Positions 1 through 7,292 of a DNA stretch of 9,636 bases are shown here, one piece after another. A model generated the notes under the pieces. The model did no database searches. It worked only from the letters and a program-made list of their open reading frames with translations, and had not been told where the DNA came from. Each line of letters begins with the position of its first letter. The stretch's first letter is position 1. This stretch comes from an uncultured Thermoleophilia bacterium. Its GTDB lineage: Bacteria; Actinomycetota; Thermoleophilia; UBA2241. Made by a program: the position numbers and the translations under genes. The stretch is from assembly GCA_903912585.1 (NCBI GenBank), contig CAIWHY010000418.1, positions 1 through 9,636 of the forward strand, given 5' to 3'.

Positions 1-1147
1 CGGCGGCGAGCGCCGCCGCGATGCGTCCAGCGTCCTCCCGATGCGGCACGACCACGGCGCACTCCCACGACCCGGCCCCTGCGCTCACGGACGCCACGAT
101 CGCGCGCACCGCCTCGCGCCCTTCAGCGCGTTCGTCCGGCACGGAGACGACCGCGAGGCTCCCGTCGCCCCCGAGCGGCGCCAGCGCCGCGGCGCCGGGT
201 CCCTGCGAGCGCCAGACGGCGGAGAGGCGATCGACGTCTTTGACGGCCACCGGCGACGCCAGCGTCGAGAGTCGGCCGCCAGCGGCGAGTCCCAGCCCGA
301 GCACGCCCGACGCCTCCTCGCTCGCAGGCGTGACCTCAGCCTCATCGCCCGGGAGCGTGACCGCGGCCTTGTCGCTCGCCGGCGTGGCCGCGGCCTGGCC
401 GCCGCGCGGCGCCGGCACGAATGCGTCCGCGCCGGCGTCCAGCAGCGCGGCCACGAGCTCCCCCTGGGCCGAGTTGAGGTCGTAGATGCCGTAGACGACG
501 ACCGGCGGCCCGGCGCCGACGGCCGGCACCCTCGTGCCGGCGTTCTGCGACGGCCGGCCTGCGGCCCCGCGCACCCACCGGGCCGCGTCGCCGTGCACCT
601 GCGCGTCGTCGGCGAGGCCCAGCCTGTCGAGTTCGGTGCAGTAGACGCTGTACAGCGCCTCGAGGTCGGCGGACTTGCCGGCCGCCTGCGGCCCGAGGCC
701 CGCGCGCGCCCACGCCGTGTCTGGCCGGACGAGTGCCTGGCGCAGGTCGGCGAACGTGGCGGCCAGCGCCAGCGGGAAGTGCGGCCGGTCGGCGACGGGG
801 CCGAAATAGGCAAAGCCGCGCCCGGCCTGCTCGGTGACGAGGCGCCGCAGCAGGCGCTCGCGGGCGAGACCCGCGAGCTGCAGCGGCGGCGCCCCGCGCG
901 CCTCAGTGGCCAGCCGGCGCGCGAGCTGGGCCAGCGTGAGCACCGAGACGTTGGCCACGGCGCTAAGCCGGCGCACGAGGAGGTCGCCCACATGCGTGCG
1001 CACGGCGGACGAGCCGACCACGACCGTCAGCGGCACCAGCGGCCGCCCCGCCCGCAGCTCGCGGACGCGCTCCACGAGCGCCGCCTCGAGCTCCGGGAAG
1101 CGACCGCTCACGAGGATCCCACGCTGCTGTTCGGCCTCTGCTCCCAT
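1..1147 (-). CDS. AddB-like PD-(D/E)XK nuclease family protein, N-terminal part (runs off left edge)
   Basis: The minus frame starting with ATG at 1147 stays open for about 382 codons to the window edge, so the C-terminal part, where the nuclease domain would lie, is not visible. Its composition is protein-like, unlike the Arg/Ser-rich overlapping frames. The layout matches the N-terminal helicase-like region of AddB-type proteins. An opening strand reads TVVVGSSAVRTH (residues 41-52), followed by VSVLTLAQLARRLA. Then come an 'aYFGPVADRPHFPLAL' segment with ADLRQAL, an LEALYSVYCTELDRLGLAD helix, VVVYGIYDL near residue 220, and at the visible end an SVPDERAEGREAVRAIV segment followed by ECAVVVPHRE. 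Family knowledge: such proteins act with AddA-like helicase-nucleases in double-strand break processing. The first strand lacks a canonical GxxGxGK[ST] Walker A, so ATP binding by this domain is doubtful. No clear Shine-Dalgarno precedes the ATG, so the start is moderately sure. It is divergent from the glycosyltransferase gene. A Pro/Ala/Glu-rich stretch around 310-390 contains a degenerate internal repeat. Confidence 0.72.
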   Translation of the reverse strand, partial: MGAEAEQQRGILVSGRFPELEAALVERVRELRAGRPLVPLTVVVGSSAVRTHVGDLLVRRLSAVANVSVLTLAQLARRLATEARGAPPLQLAGLARERLLRRLVTEQAGRGFAYFGPVADRPHFPLALAATFADLRQALVRPDTAWARAGLGPQAAGKSADLEALYSVYCTELDRLGLADDAQVHGDAARWVRGAAGRPSQNAGTRVPAVGAGPPVVVYGIYDLNSAQGELVAALLDAGADAFVPAPRGGQAAATPASDKAAVTLPGDEAEVTPASEEASGVLGLGLAAGGRLSTLASPVAVKDVDRLSAVWRSQGPGAAALAPLGGDGSLAVVSVPDERAEGREAVRAIVASVSAGAGSWECAVVVPHREDAGRIAAALAA

Positions 1148-1366
1148 GCTGGCGGCGAGCGTATCACGGGGTCGTGACGGAGCCGCGGAGGAGGCAGGAA
1201 CGAGAATGGGGCGCGGCCTCCGCCTGTCGCCGCAGAGGCGCGTGTGGGTCGCCGCGGAGGCGAGGTCCGGCGCGCCGAGGAGGTCCGGGCCAGCGACGCC
1301 GGTTGCCGCGCCGACGAGCCGCAGGACATACTCCACGCGGAGCCAGCCCACCACGTGAACGAACTC
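1148..1366. other. Divergent intergenic region between AddB-like and glycosyltransferase genes
   Basis: About 219 bases lie between the two divergent starts and must hold both promoters. It is very GC-rich and I could not pick a convincing -35/-10 pair on either strand. Purine-rich Shine-Dalgarno-like runs occur at about 1185-1196 and 1277-1283. Neither is correctly spaced from the chosen glycosyltransferase start. The first sits 11 nt before an ATG at 1206 that opens a 50-codon frame closing at 1358. Confidence 0.5.
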
Positions 1367-2731
1367 ATGGACATCTCGGAAACCCCGCCCGCCTCCCGCG
1401 GCCACCGCCTCGCGGCGTTGCTGCGCCGCCACTGGTGGGTGCTCGCCGCGTGCGCGCTCGCGGTGGCCCTGCGGGCGCCGTTCGTGGCCATCATGCACTC
1501 ACAGCCGACGAGCGACTCGCTCGTCTACGTCACCGCCGCCCGCTCCCTCGCGGAGGGCCACGGGTACAGCTACAACGGGCACCCGACGGCGTTCTTCCCC
1601 ATCGGGTGGCCGGCCCTGATCGCCGCGCTGTACCTGGTCTCGCGCAGCTACTCGTTCGCGATGATCCTCTGGGCCGGCGTCGGCCTGTGGGCGGCGACGA
1701 CGGCGCTCATCTACGTGTCCGGCCTCAAGCTCGGCGGGCGCACGACGGCGATCATCGCCGCATTCATCGTCGCCGCCTACCCCGACTTCATCTTCCCCAG
1801 CCTGCGCGCCTTCTCCGAGAACCTCTTCATCCCCCTGTTAGTCGGGGCATGCATCCTGCTGGTGCCACGTGCCGGCGAGCGCCTCGGCGCGCGCCGCGCC
1901 GCGCTCGCCGGCCTCGTCCTCGGCCTCGCCATCCTCGTGCGCTCGACGGCCGCGCTCCTGCCGATGGTCCTCGGCCTCTGGCTCCTGCTCCAGTACCGCG
2001 ACCGACGCGCCGTCATGGTCGCCGCCGCCTTCGTCGCCGTCGCCTACCTCGTGCTCGTCCCGTGGCTCGTGCGCAACGAGGTCGTGATGAAGACGCTGGC
2101 GATCTCCACCAACGGCGGCTACACGCTCTGGCTCGGCGACAACCCGCACGCGACGGGCGGCAACGCCGTCACCAAGGAGCACCCGCGCTGGGACCTGCAC
2201 ACGACGGCGCGCGAGGTGCGCGACAACCAGCGCCGCACCCAGCGGGCGCTGGAGTTCATCACGCATCACACCGGTCAGTGGCTCGGCCTGATCCCCGCCA
2301 AGGCCTACTACCTGTTCGACTGGAATGCCGGGGCCCTCGAGAGATCGACTGATGCTGCCAACACCGACCCTCAGGCGCGCGTCCGCGAGCGGGTTCTGAC
2401 GCCGGCGGAGCACACGCTCATCGTGACGGCCCGGCGCTTCTACCCTGCTCTGCGCGTGGTCAACTGGCTGTGGTGGCTGGGAGGCTTCGCGGCCGTCGCC
2501 TGGGCGATCCGCCGGCGCCGGCCGGGCGCGACGCTGGTCGCCATCGTCGTCGCGCTGTGGATCGTGCTGCACGTGACGCTGATCCACGGCCAGTTCCGCT
2601 ACATGCTGAGCGTGCAGCCGCTGATGGCGGCGCCGATGGCGTGGGCGCTGGTCACGTTGTGCGCCGGTGCCTGGGTGCGGGCGCGGCCGGGCGGCGCGAA
2701 CGCCGGCACGCGGGGCGACGTCGCGGACTGA
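1367..2731 (+). CDS. Multi-pass membrane glycosyltransferase, GT-C / PMT_2 (family 39-like)
   Basis: A 454-residue predicted integral membrane protein. A short basic cytoplasmic N-terminus leads into TM1 (about residues 23-41). A first extracytoplasmic loop follows with an acidic SDSLVYVTAARSLAEG segment (Asp50, Tyr54) and YNGHPTAFFPIGWPALI, the usual first-loop pattern of ArnT/PMT-type enzymes that use lipid-linked sugar donors. Further hydrophobic segments follow. Other family-like features are an NGGYTLWLGDNPHATGG loop and a C-terminal HGQFRYMLSVQPLMAAP segment before the last membrane span. The expected reaction is transfer of a sugar from a polyprenyl-phosphate donor to a lipid, protein or wall glycan on the outer face of the membrane. 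Donor and acceptor cannot be told from sequence. The frame is open upstream to at least a GTG at 1244, but those extra residues look non-coding. ATG 1367 is chosen because the protein-like region begins there; GTG 1355 is the alternative. No good ribosome binding site supports either. The gene stands alone and converges on the cupin gene. Confidence 0.8.
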   Translation: MDISETPPASRGHRLAALLRRHWWVLAACALAVALRAPFVAIMHSQPTSDSLVYVTAARSLAEGHGYSYNGHPTAFFPIGWPALIAALYLVSRSYSFAMILWAGVGLWAATTALIYVSGLKLGGRTTAIIAAFIVAAYPDFIFPSLRAFSENLFIPLLVGACILLVPRAGERLGARRAALAGLVLGLAILVRSTAALLPMVLGLWLLLQYRDRRAVMVAAAFVAVAYLVLVPWLVRNEVVMKTLAISTNGGYTLWLGDNPHATGGNAVTKEHPRWDLHTTAREVRDNQRRTQRALEFITHHTGQWLGLIPAKAYYLFDWNAGALERSTDAANTDPQARVRERVLTPAEHTLIVTARRFYPALRVVNWLWWLGGFAAVAWAIRRRRPGATLVAIVVALWIVLHVTLIHGQFRYMLSVQPLMAAPMAWALVTLCAGAWVRARPGGANAGTRGDVAD

Positions 2732-2737
2732 GCGCGT

Positions 2738-2788
2738 TCGAGGACCGTGGCCGGAGCGCACGCGGCCGGGGCGACCGGAAGCCCTCGA
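2738..2788. terminator. Possible terminator structure between convergent genes
   Basis: The 66 bases between the convergent glycosyltransferase and cupin stops contain nested inverted repeats: TCGAGG (2738-2743) with CCTCGA (2783-2788), and inside it GGCCG (2749-2753) with CGGCC (2763-2767). There is no T-run on either side, so this is only a weak candidate for a bidirectional, GC-rich terminator. Confidence 0.25.
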
Positions 2789-2797
2789 CGGCGCCGG

Positions 2798-3307
2798 TCA
2801 GGTGAAGTCGCGGATGAGGACGGCGTGCTGCGGGAGCGCCGTGAGCAGCGCCTCCCGCTCGCCGAGCTCGAAGTCCTCGGAGGAGAACCCGGGCGTGACG
2901 ATGCAACTCACCAGCGCCCAGGCGTAGCCGGCCGGCAGGTGCGGGCCGCCCGCGAGGCGGGCGCCCTGCCAGCTGCCGGCCGGCACCAGGGCCTGGGGCA
3001 GATGCTCCCCGTCAACGCTCGCTTCGGACTCGCTGAGCACACGTGCGTGCGCCGTCCCGTCCGCGGCGATCGTCACCAGTTCGAGCGGCAGTCCACCTTG
3101 AAACACCCACAACTCGTCGCTGGTGAGGCGATGCAGGTGGCTGATCGCCTCGGCAGTCACCAGGAAGAGGATCGCCGTCGAGAGCGGCCGCTCGCCGCGC
3201 GGCGTCGCGACGGTCTCACCCGCGCGGTAGGTCTCGCGGAAGAAGCCGCCCTCAGGGTGCGGCTCGAGCCCGAGGCTGGCGGCCAGTTCGCGTGCTCGCG
3301 GTCTCAT
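2798..3307 (-). CDS. DUF985 / cupin_5 family protein
   Basis: 169 residues from the ATG at 3307, close to the usual length of this single-domain cupin family. The start region LAASLGLEPHPEGGFFRETY is the family's most conserved block. It is followed by STAILFLVTAEAISHLHRL, SDELWVFQGGLPLELV, ALVPAGSWQGARL and ALVSCIVTPGFSSEDFELG, which lay out the double-stranded beta-helix strands. Members are small cytoplasmic cupins. Some bind a metal or small ligand, and an epimerase-like role in sugar metabolism has been suggested for relatives, but no activity can be assigned here. The stop is TGA at 2798-2800. An upstream in-frame GTG at 3386-3388 has a GAGGA about 8 nt before it and would overlap the end of the tetR gene by 29 nt. 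ATG 3307 lacks a clear ribosome binding site but fits the family start better. The gene lies 52 nt after tetR on the same strand and is probably co-transcribed with it. Confidence 0.85.
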   Translation of the reverse strand: MRPRARELAASLGLEPHPEGGFFRETYRAGETVATPRGERPLSTAILFLVTAEAISHLHRLTSDELWVFQGGLPLELVTIAADGTAHARVLSESEASVDGEHLPQALVPAGSWQGARLAGGPHLPAGYAWALVSCIVTPGFSSEDFELGEREALLTALPQHAVLIRDFT

Positions 3308-3359
3308 GTGGCAGACATACCCCGCCGGCGAGACCAGTGCACCGGCTTCCCACGCGCGA

Positions 3360-4001
3360 TCACAGGAGTTGAGCACAGAAGGCGTCACCCAACCATTCCT
3401 CGTACTGCTGGGGCGTCCATCCCCGGTCGCCCACCAACATGGCGTACACGCTGGGATGATTGAGCGTCCAGAGGATGTCGGCGCCGCGATCGGCGTCGAG
3501 GCCAGCCTTCAGCGCGCCGGTCTGGTGCAGCTGCTCCGCGATCGCGCGCTGGTTGTCGTAGAACTCCTTCTCGATCCGCCGCCAGAGGTTTTGGAGCTCG
3601 CTGTCACCGGGAGCCGCACCGCGCAGGATCTCAAGCAGCGTGCCTGCGCGCTCCTTCACGACCCGGGAGTTGCGCGCGTTGAGACGCAGCAAGCGCTCGG
3701 GATCCGGTTCGTTCACGACCTCCAGGAACCACGGCCGCTCCCCTACCGGCACCGGTTCTTCGTCGCCTCGCAGCAGGAGATGCCAGAGCGCAAGCAGCAG
3801 ACCCCGCTTCGACGCGAAGACGAGGTAGACGGTCTTCACCGCGACGCCGGACTCCGCCGCGATAGCGGTCATCGACGTCTTCGCGTAGCCGCGTTCCGCA
3901 AAGAGCCGAAGCGCCGCGTCGAGGATGGCAGCTCGCGTCGCCGCGGCCTGCGAGCGGCGGCGCGGCGAGTCATATCTCCTCGGTTTCGAGCTCTCCGCCA
4001 T
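3360..4001 (-). CDS. TetR/AcrR family transcriptional regulator
   Basis: A 213-residue protein of standard TetR length. The N-terminal DNA-binding domain is clear: TRAAILDAALRLFAERGY (residues 22-39), then TSMTAIAAESGVAVKTVYLVF (42-62) as the helix-turn-helix, and ASKRGLLLAL as helix 4. Recognition-helix residues are around 53-60. The C-terminal two thirds are helical and form the ligand-binding and dimerisation domain, which is not conserved enough to predict a ligand. A basic, Ser/Arg-rich tail (residues 1-21) precedes the fold. TetR proteins usually repress their own gene and a divergent neighbour until a small molecule binds. That fits the arrangement here: a divergent small gene, a palindrome in the shared 75 bp promoter region, and a cupin gene downstream on the same strand. 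By eye the GC content is somewhat lower than in the flanking genes. Start ATG 3999-4001 is preceded by only a weak purine run (GAGAG). Confidence 0.93.
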   Translation of the reverse strand: MAESSKPRRYDSPRRRSQAAATRAAILDAALRLFAERGYAKTSMTAIAAESGVAVKTVYLVFASKRGLLLALWHLLLRGDEEPVPVGERPWFLEVVNEPDPERLLRLNARNSRVVKERAGTLLEILRGAAPGDSELQNLWRRIEKEFYDNQRAIAEQLHQTGALKAGLDADRGADILWTLNHPSVYAMLVGDRGWTPQQYEEWLGDAFCAQLL

Positions 4002-4015
4002 TTGGGTACTCTCTC

Positions 4016-4021
4016 AGTATA
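4016..4021 (-). promoter_or_regulatory. Candidate -10 box for the tetR gene
   Basis: Minus strand reads TATACT, five of six bases matching TATAAT. A TTGGAT 19 nt upstream could be a weak -35. Transcription would start near 4009, giving a leader of about 8 nt. The palindrome at 4022-4036 sits directly upstream, within the spacer, where a bound repressor would block the promoter. Confidence 0.4.
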
Positions 4022-4036
4022 TTGACTATCCGTCAA
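4022..4036. promoter_or_regulatory. Probable TetR operator (TTGAC-N5-GTCAA inverted repeat)
   Basis: TTGAC at 4022-4026 and GTCAA at 4032-4036 are perfect inverted copies with a 5-base spacer (TATCC). The 15-base span is typical of TetR-family operators. It lies between the divergent tetR and ABM-like genes and overlaps candidate promoter elements for both. That the adjacent TetR protein binds here is inference from position and symmetry. Confidence 0.6.
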
Positions 4037-4050
4037 ATGTATCCAATGTT
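4022..4050 (+). promoter_or_regulatory. Candidate promoter for the ABM-like gene
   Basis: TTGACT (4022-4027) is a near-consensus -35. With a 17-base spacer it is followed by AATGTT (4045-4050), a weak -10 matching about half the consensus. Predicted start is near 4057, leaving a leader of about 20 nt. The -35 is part of the inverted repeat, so repressor binding would exclude RNA polymerase. Confidence 0.4.
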
Positions 4051-4064
4051 CCGAGACACAGACC

Positions 4065-4070
4065 GGGAGG
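4065..4070 (+). promoter_or_regulatory. Ribosome binding site deciding a GTG start
   Basis: GGGAGG ends 6 nt before the GTG at 4077. This is optimal spacing and fixes the start of the small ABM-like gene on a non-ATG codon. Confidence 0.75.
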
Positions 4071-4076
4071 ATCACC

Positions 4077-4352
4077 GTGCCGTTCATCATCACCCGCATC
4101 AACGTCGGCGACTACGACGCCTGGAAGCAGTCCTTCGACAATGACGTGCCACGTGCCCGCGAGGCGGCGACAGGCTACCGCCTCTTCCGCAGTCTGCAGG
4201 AGCCAGGCGAAGTGTTCGTGCAGGTGGAGTTCGCCTCCGCGGGCGATGCCGTGACGGGAGCCGAACGGTTGCGCTCCTCAGGTGTCCTGGCGCGTTTCTC
4301 CGATACAAGCGGACCCACCGTCGTCGAGGAAGTCGAGACAGTCAGGCGGTAG
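4077..4352 (+). CDS. Small ferredoxin-like dimeric alpha/beta-barrel (ABM-like) protein
   Basis: A 91-residue protein starting at GTG with a strong ribosome binding site. It opens with a beta-strand PFIITRINVGDYDAWK, followed by a helix, then GYRLFRSLQEPGEVFVQVEF as paired strands, then a helix with AERLRSSGVLARF and a final strand VVEEVETV. This beta-alpha-beta-beta-alpha-beta order, the length and the 'V.DYDAWK..F' start are typical of antibiotic-biosynthesis-monooxygenase/Dabb-like small proteins, which dimerise into a barrel. Family members range from monooxygenases and heme-degrading enzymes to proteins with no known reaction. I see no diagnostic catalytic residues and assign no reaction. 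It is divergent from tetR and is the most likely target of that repressor. A strong hairpin begins 7 nt after its TAG stop. No signal peptide or membrane segment is present, so it should be cytoplasmic. Confidence 0.75.
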   Translation: MPFIITRINVGDYDAWKQSFDNDVPRAREAATGYRLFRSLQEPGEVFVQVEFASAGDAVTGAERLRSSGVLARFSDTSGPTVVEEVETVRR

Positions 4353-4359
4353 CAGAATG

Positions 4360-4396
4360 GAGAGGCCCCTCGTCCAGCTGGAACGAGGGGCCTCTC
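4360..4396. terminator. Bidirectional hairpin terminator between ABM-like gene and rnpB
   Basis: GAGAGGCCCCTCGT (4360-4373) and ACGAGGGGCCTCTC (4383-4396) form a perfect 14-bp stem with a 9-base loop, CCAGCTGGA. The hairpin begins 7 nt after the plus-strand stop codon and 3 nt beyond the rnpB 3' end on the minus strand, so it can serve both converging transcripts. Neither side has a good U-tract (the minus side reads CATTCT), so termination strength is uncertain. Confidence 0.75.
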
Positions 4397-4399
4397 GGT

Positions 4400-4782
4400 A
4401 GCAAGCCGTAAGCCGGATCCTGTCGTGGGTGACCATCCATCTAGGCTGCCCGTTGCCGGACAGCTCATGCGACCGAAACCCGGGAGCCTCGGGCGAGCAA
4501 CCCTCAAACGCTCCCCTATTTGGTCTTGCACCGGGCGGGGCTTGCCGAGCCGGCCTGTCACCAGGACCGCTGGTGAGCTCTTACCTCACCGTTTCACCCT
4601 TACCCGCACCCCTCGAAAGGGGCCGCTGGCGGTCTGCTCTCTGTTGCGCTTTCCCTCGGGTTTCCCCGGCTGGCCGTTAACCAGCGCCCTGCTCTGCGGT
4701 GTCCGGACTTTCCTCGACGGGGAGCCTCGCGGGCTCCGAAGAGCTTCGCGACGCGACCCCACCGCGGCCACCTGGCTTGCCT
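4400..4782 (-). ncRNA. rnpB: RNase P RNA (M1-type, bacterial type A)
   Basis: The catalytic RNA of ribonuclease P, which removes 5' leaders from pre-tRNAs. Read on the minus strand, all universally conserved blocks are present. GAGGAAAGUCCGGAC (positions 4715-4701) is the 5' strand of P4. GCGCAACAGAGAGCAGACC and GGUAAGGGUGAAACGGUGAG form the specificity-domain core. ACCAAAUAGGGGAGCG leads into the P15 region, with a GGU at 4502-4500 that could pair with the tRNA CCA end. GACAGGAUCCGGCUUA (4424-4409) is the 3' strand of P4. The ends pair as P1: GGCAAGCC (4781-4774) with GGCUUGCU (4407-4400), 8 bp including one G-U. The length of about 383 nt is normal. The type A assignment comes from the GGU-containing P15-17 region and is less sure than the gene itself. 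Exact ends are inferred from P1 pairing. Confidence 0.96.
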
Positions 4783-4786
4783 CAGG

Positions 4787-4792
4787 AGTCTA
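4787..4792 (-). promoter_or_regulatory. Candidate -10 box of rnpB
   Basis: Minus strand TAGACT (4 of 6 to TATAAT) is followed 5-6 nt later by the predicted 5' end of the RNA at about 4781. An ATGACT 19 nt upstream is a poor -35 candidate. It gives rnpB its own promoter in the 55 nt after the pgl stop. Some read-through from the upstream operon is also possible because no terminator is visible there. Confidence 0.45.
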
Positions 4793-4837
4793 CCACCAGG
4801 GCAGCGGGGGCAGTCATCGGCGCGGGCGGGCGCAGCG

Positions 4838-5587
4838 TCACCCGCGCACCGCGGGGTCGAGCTCGGCCGCCGCGGCCTCGTCGAGCAGCCACGTGAGCTG
4901 CCCGTGGACCGGCCGCACGCCCTGTGCGGGCACCGCTGCGGGCACCATCAGGCCCTCCATCACCTCGGCGACCATCCCCGCCTTCTTCGCGCCGCTCACC
5001 AGGAACCACACGCGGCGCGCGGCGTTGATGACCGGGTACGTCACCGAGATGCGCGGCGAGCCGTCCGGCGCCTGCGTGGCCACGGCGAAGCGCTCCTCGA
5101 CTGCGAGCGCGTCGCTGTGCGGGAAGAGGCTGGCGGTGTGGCCGTCGCCGCCGAGGCCGAGGAGCACGAGATCGAAGACCGGAAGTTCGCTCGTCGGCCG
5201 TTCGAGGGCGGCGAGCGCGCGCAGTTCCTTCTCGTAGGCCAGCGCGGCCTGCGCCGGCGGCTGCTCGCCCAGCACGCGGTGGACGTTGGCGTCGGCGATC
5301 GGCACGTGCTTGATGAACGCGTCGCGTGCCATCCCGTAGTTGCTCGCCGGGTCGTCCGGCGGCACGCAGCGCTCGTCGCCCCAATAAAGCTGGACGCGGC
5401 GCCAGGGGATCTTCTGGCTGAACTGCTGGCGCGCGATCATGCGGTAGAGGGCGCGCGGCGTCTCGCCGCCGCTGAGCGCCACGGCGAAGCGGCCGCGCGC
5501 CGCCGCCGCCTCCTGCGCCGCGAGGGCGAGCAGGTCCGCGGCGCGCAGCGCGAGCGCGTCCGCGTCGGGCAGGATCTCGATGCTCAC
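4838..5587 (-). CDS. pgl: 6-phosphogluconolactonase
   Basis: Hydrolyses 6-phosphoglucono-delta-lactone to 6-phosphogluconate, the second step of the oxidative pentose-phosphate pathway, in the cytoplasm. 249 residues from GTG 5587, the usual size of the DevB/SOL type. Motifs, in order: AVALSGGETPRALYRM (phosphate-binding loop, residues 39-44 SGGETP), LYWGDERCVPPDDPASNYG (DER at 71-73), and LLGLGGDGHTASLFPHS (DGH at 148-150), which carries the expected catalytic histidine. GTG 5587 is chosen because GGAGG (5595-5599) lies 7 nt upstream. The frame is open further upstream, but that stretch overlaps zwf. The gene starts 13 nt after the zwf stop, so it is co-transcribed with zwf and gnd. It is the last protein gene of the cluster, with rnpB 55 nt beyond its stop. 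Confidence 0.95.
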   Translation of the reverse strand: MSIEILPDADALALRAADLLALAAQEAAAARGRFAVALSGGETPRALYRMIARQQFSQKIPWRRVQLYWGDERCVPPDDPASNYGMARDAFIKHVPIADANVHRVLGEQPPAQAALAYEKELRALAALERPTSELPVFDLVLLGLGGDGHTASLFPHSDALAVEERFAVATQAPDGSPRISVTYPVINAARRVWFLVSGAKKAGMVAEVMEGLMVPAAVPAQGVRPVHGQLTWLLDEAAAAELDPAVRG

Positions 5588-5594
5588 GTCTCGT

Positions 5595-5599
5595 CCTCC
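5595..5599 (-). promoter_or_regulatory. Ribosome binding site deciding the pgl start
   Basis: GGAGG on the minus strand, 7 nt before GTG 5587, in the 13-nt gap after the zwf stop. It favours this GTG over the longer in-frame alternatives, which would overlap zwf. Confidence 0.7.
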
Positions 5600-5600
5600 G

Positions 5601-7288
<1,688 letters not shown>

Positions 7289-7292
<4 letters not shown>

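Noticed and set aside
85..993. Minus-strand frame of 302 codons inside the AddB-like gene
   Set aside because: Arg/Ser/Ala-rich product without domain features. A different minus frame over the same bases, open to the edge, gives a convincing protein.
41..1177. Long plus-strand open frame (378 codons) opposite the AddB-like gene
   Set aside because: It is the antisense image of a real minus-strand gene in GC-rich DNA. Its product is His/Arg/Gly-rich with no recognisable fold, while the minus frame ending at 1 shows clear family blocks.
4099..4561. Short minus-strand frames between the ABM-like gene and rnpB
   Set aside because: They overlap the ABM-like gene and RNase P RNA and have no ribosome binding site or fold signal.
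4783..4837. Terminator after pgl
   Set aside because: The 55 bases hold GC-rich half-repeats but no convincing stem-loop with a U-tract. They are better explained as the rnpB promoter region.
4425..5237. 270-codon plus-strand frame over rnpB and pgl
   Set aside because: It runs through the antisense of a structured RNA and of pgl. There is no protein-like composition over either.
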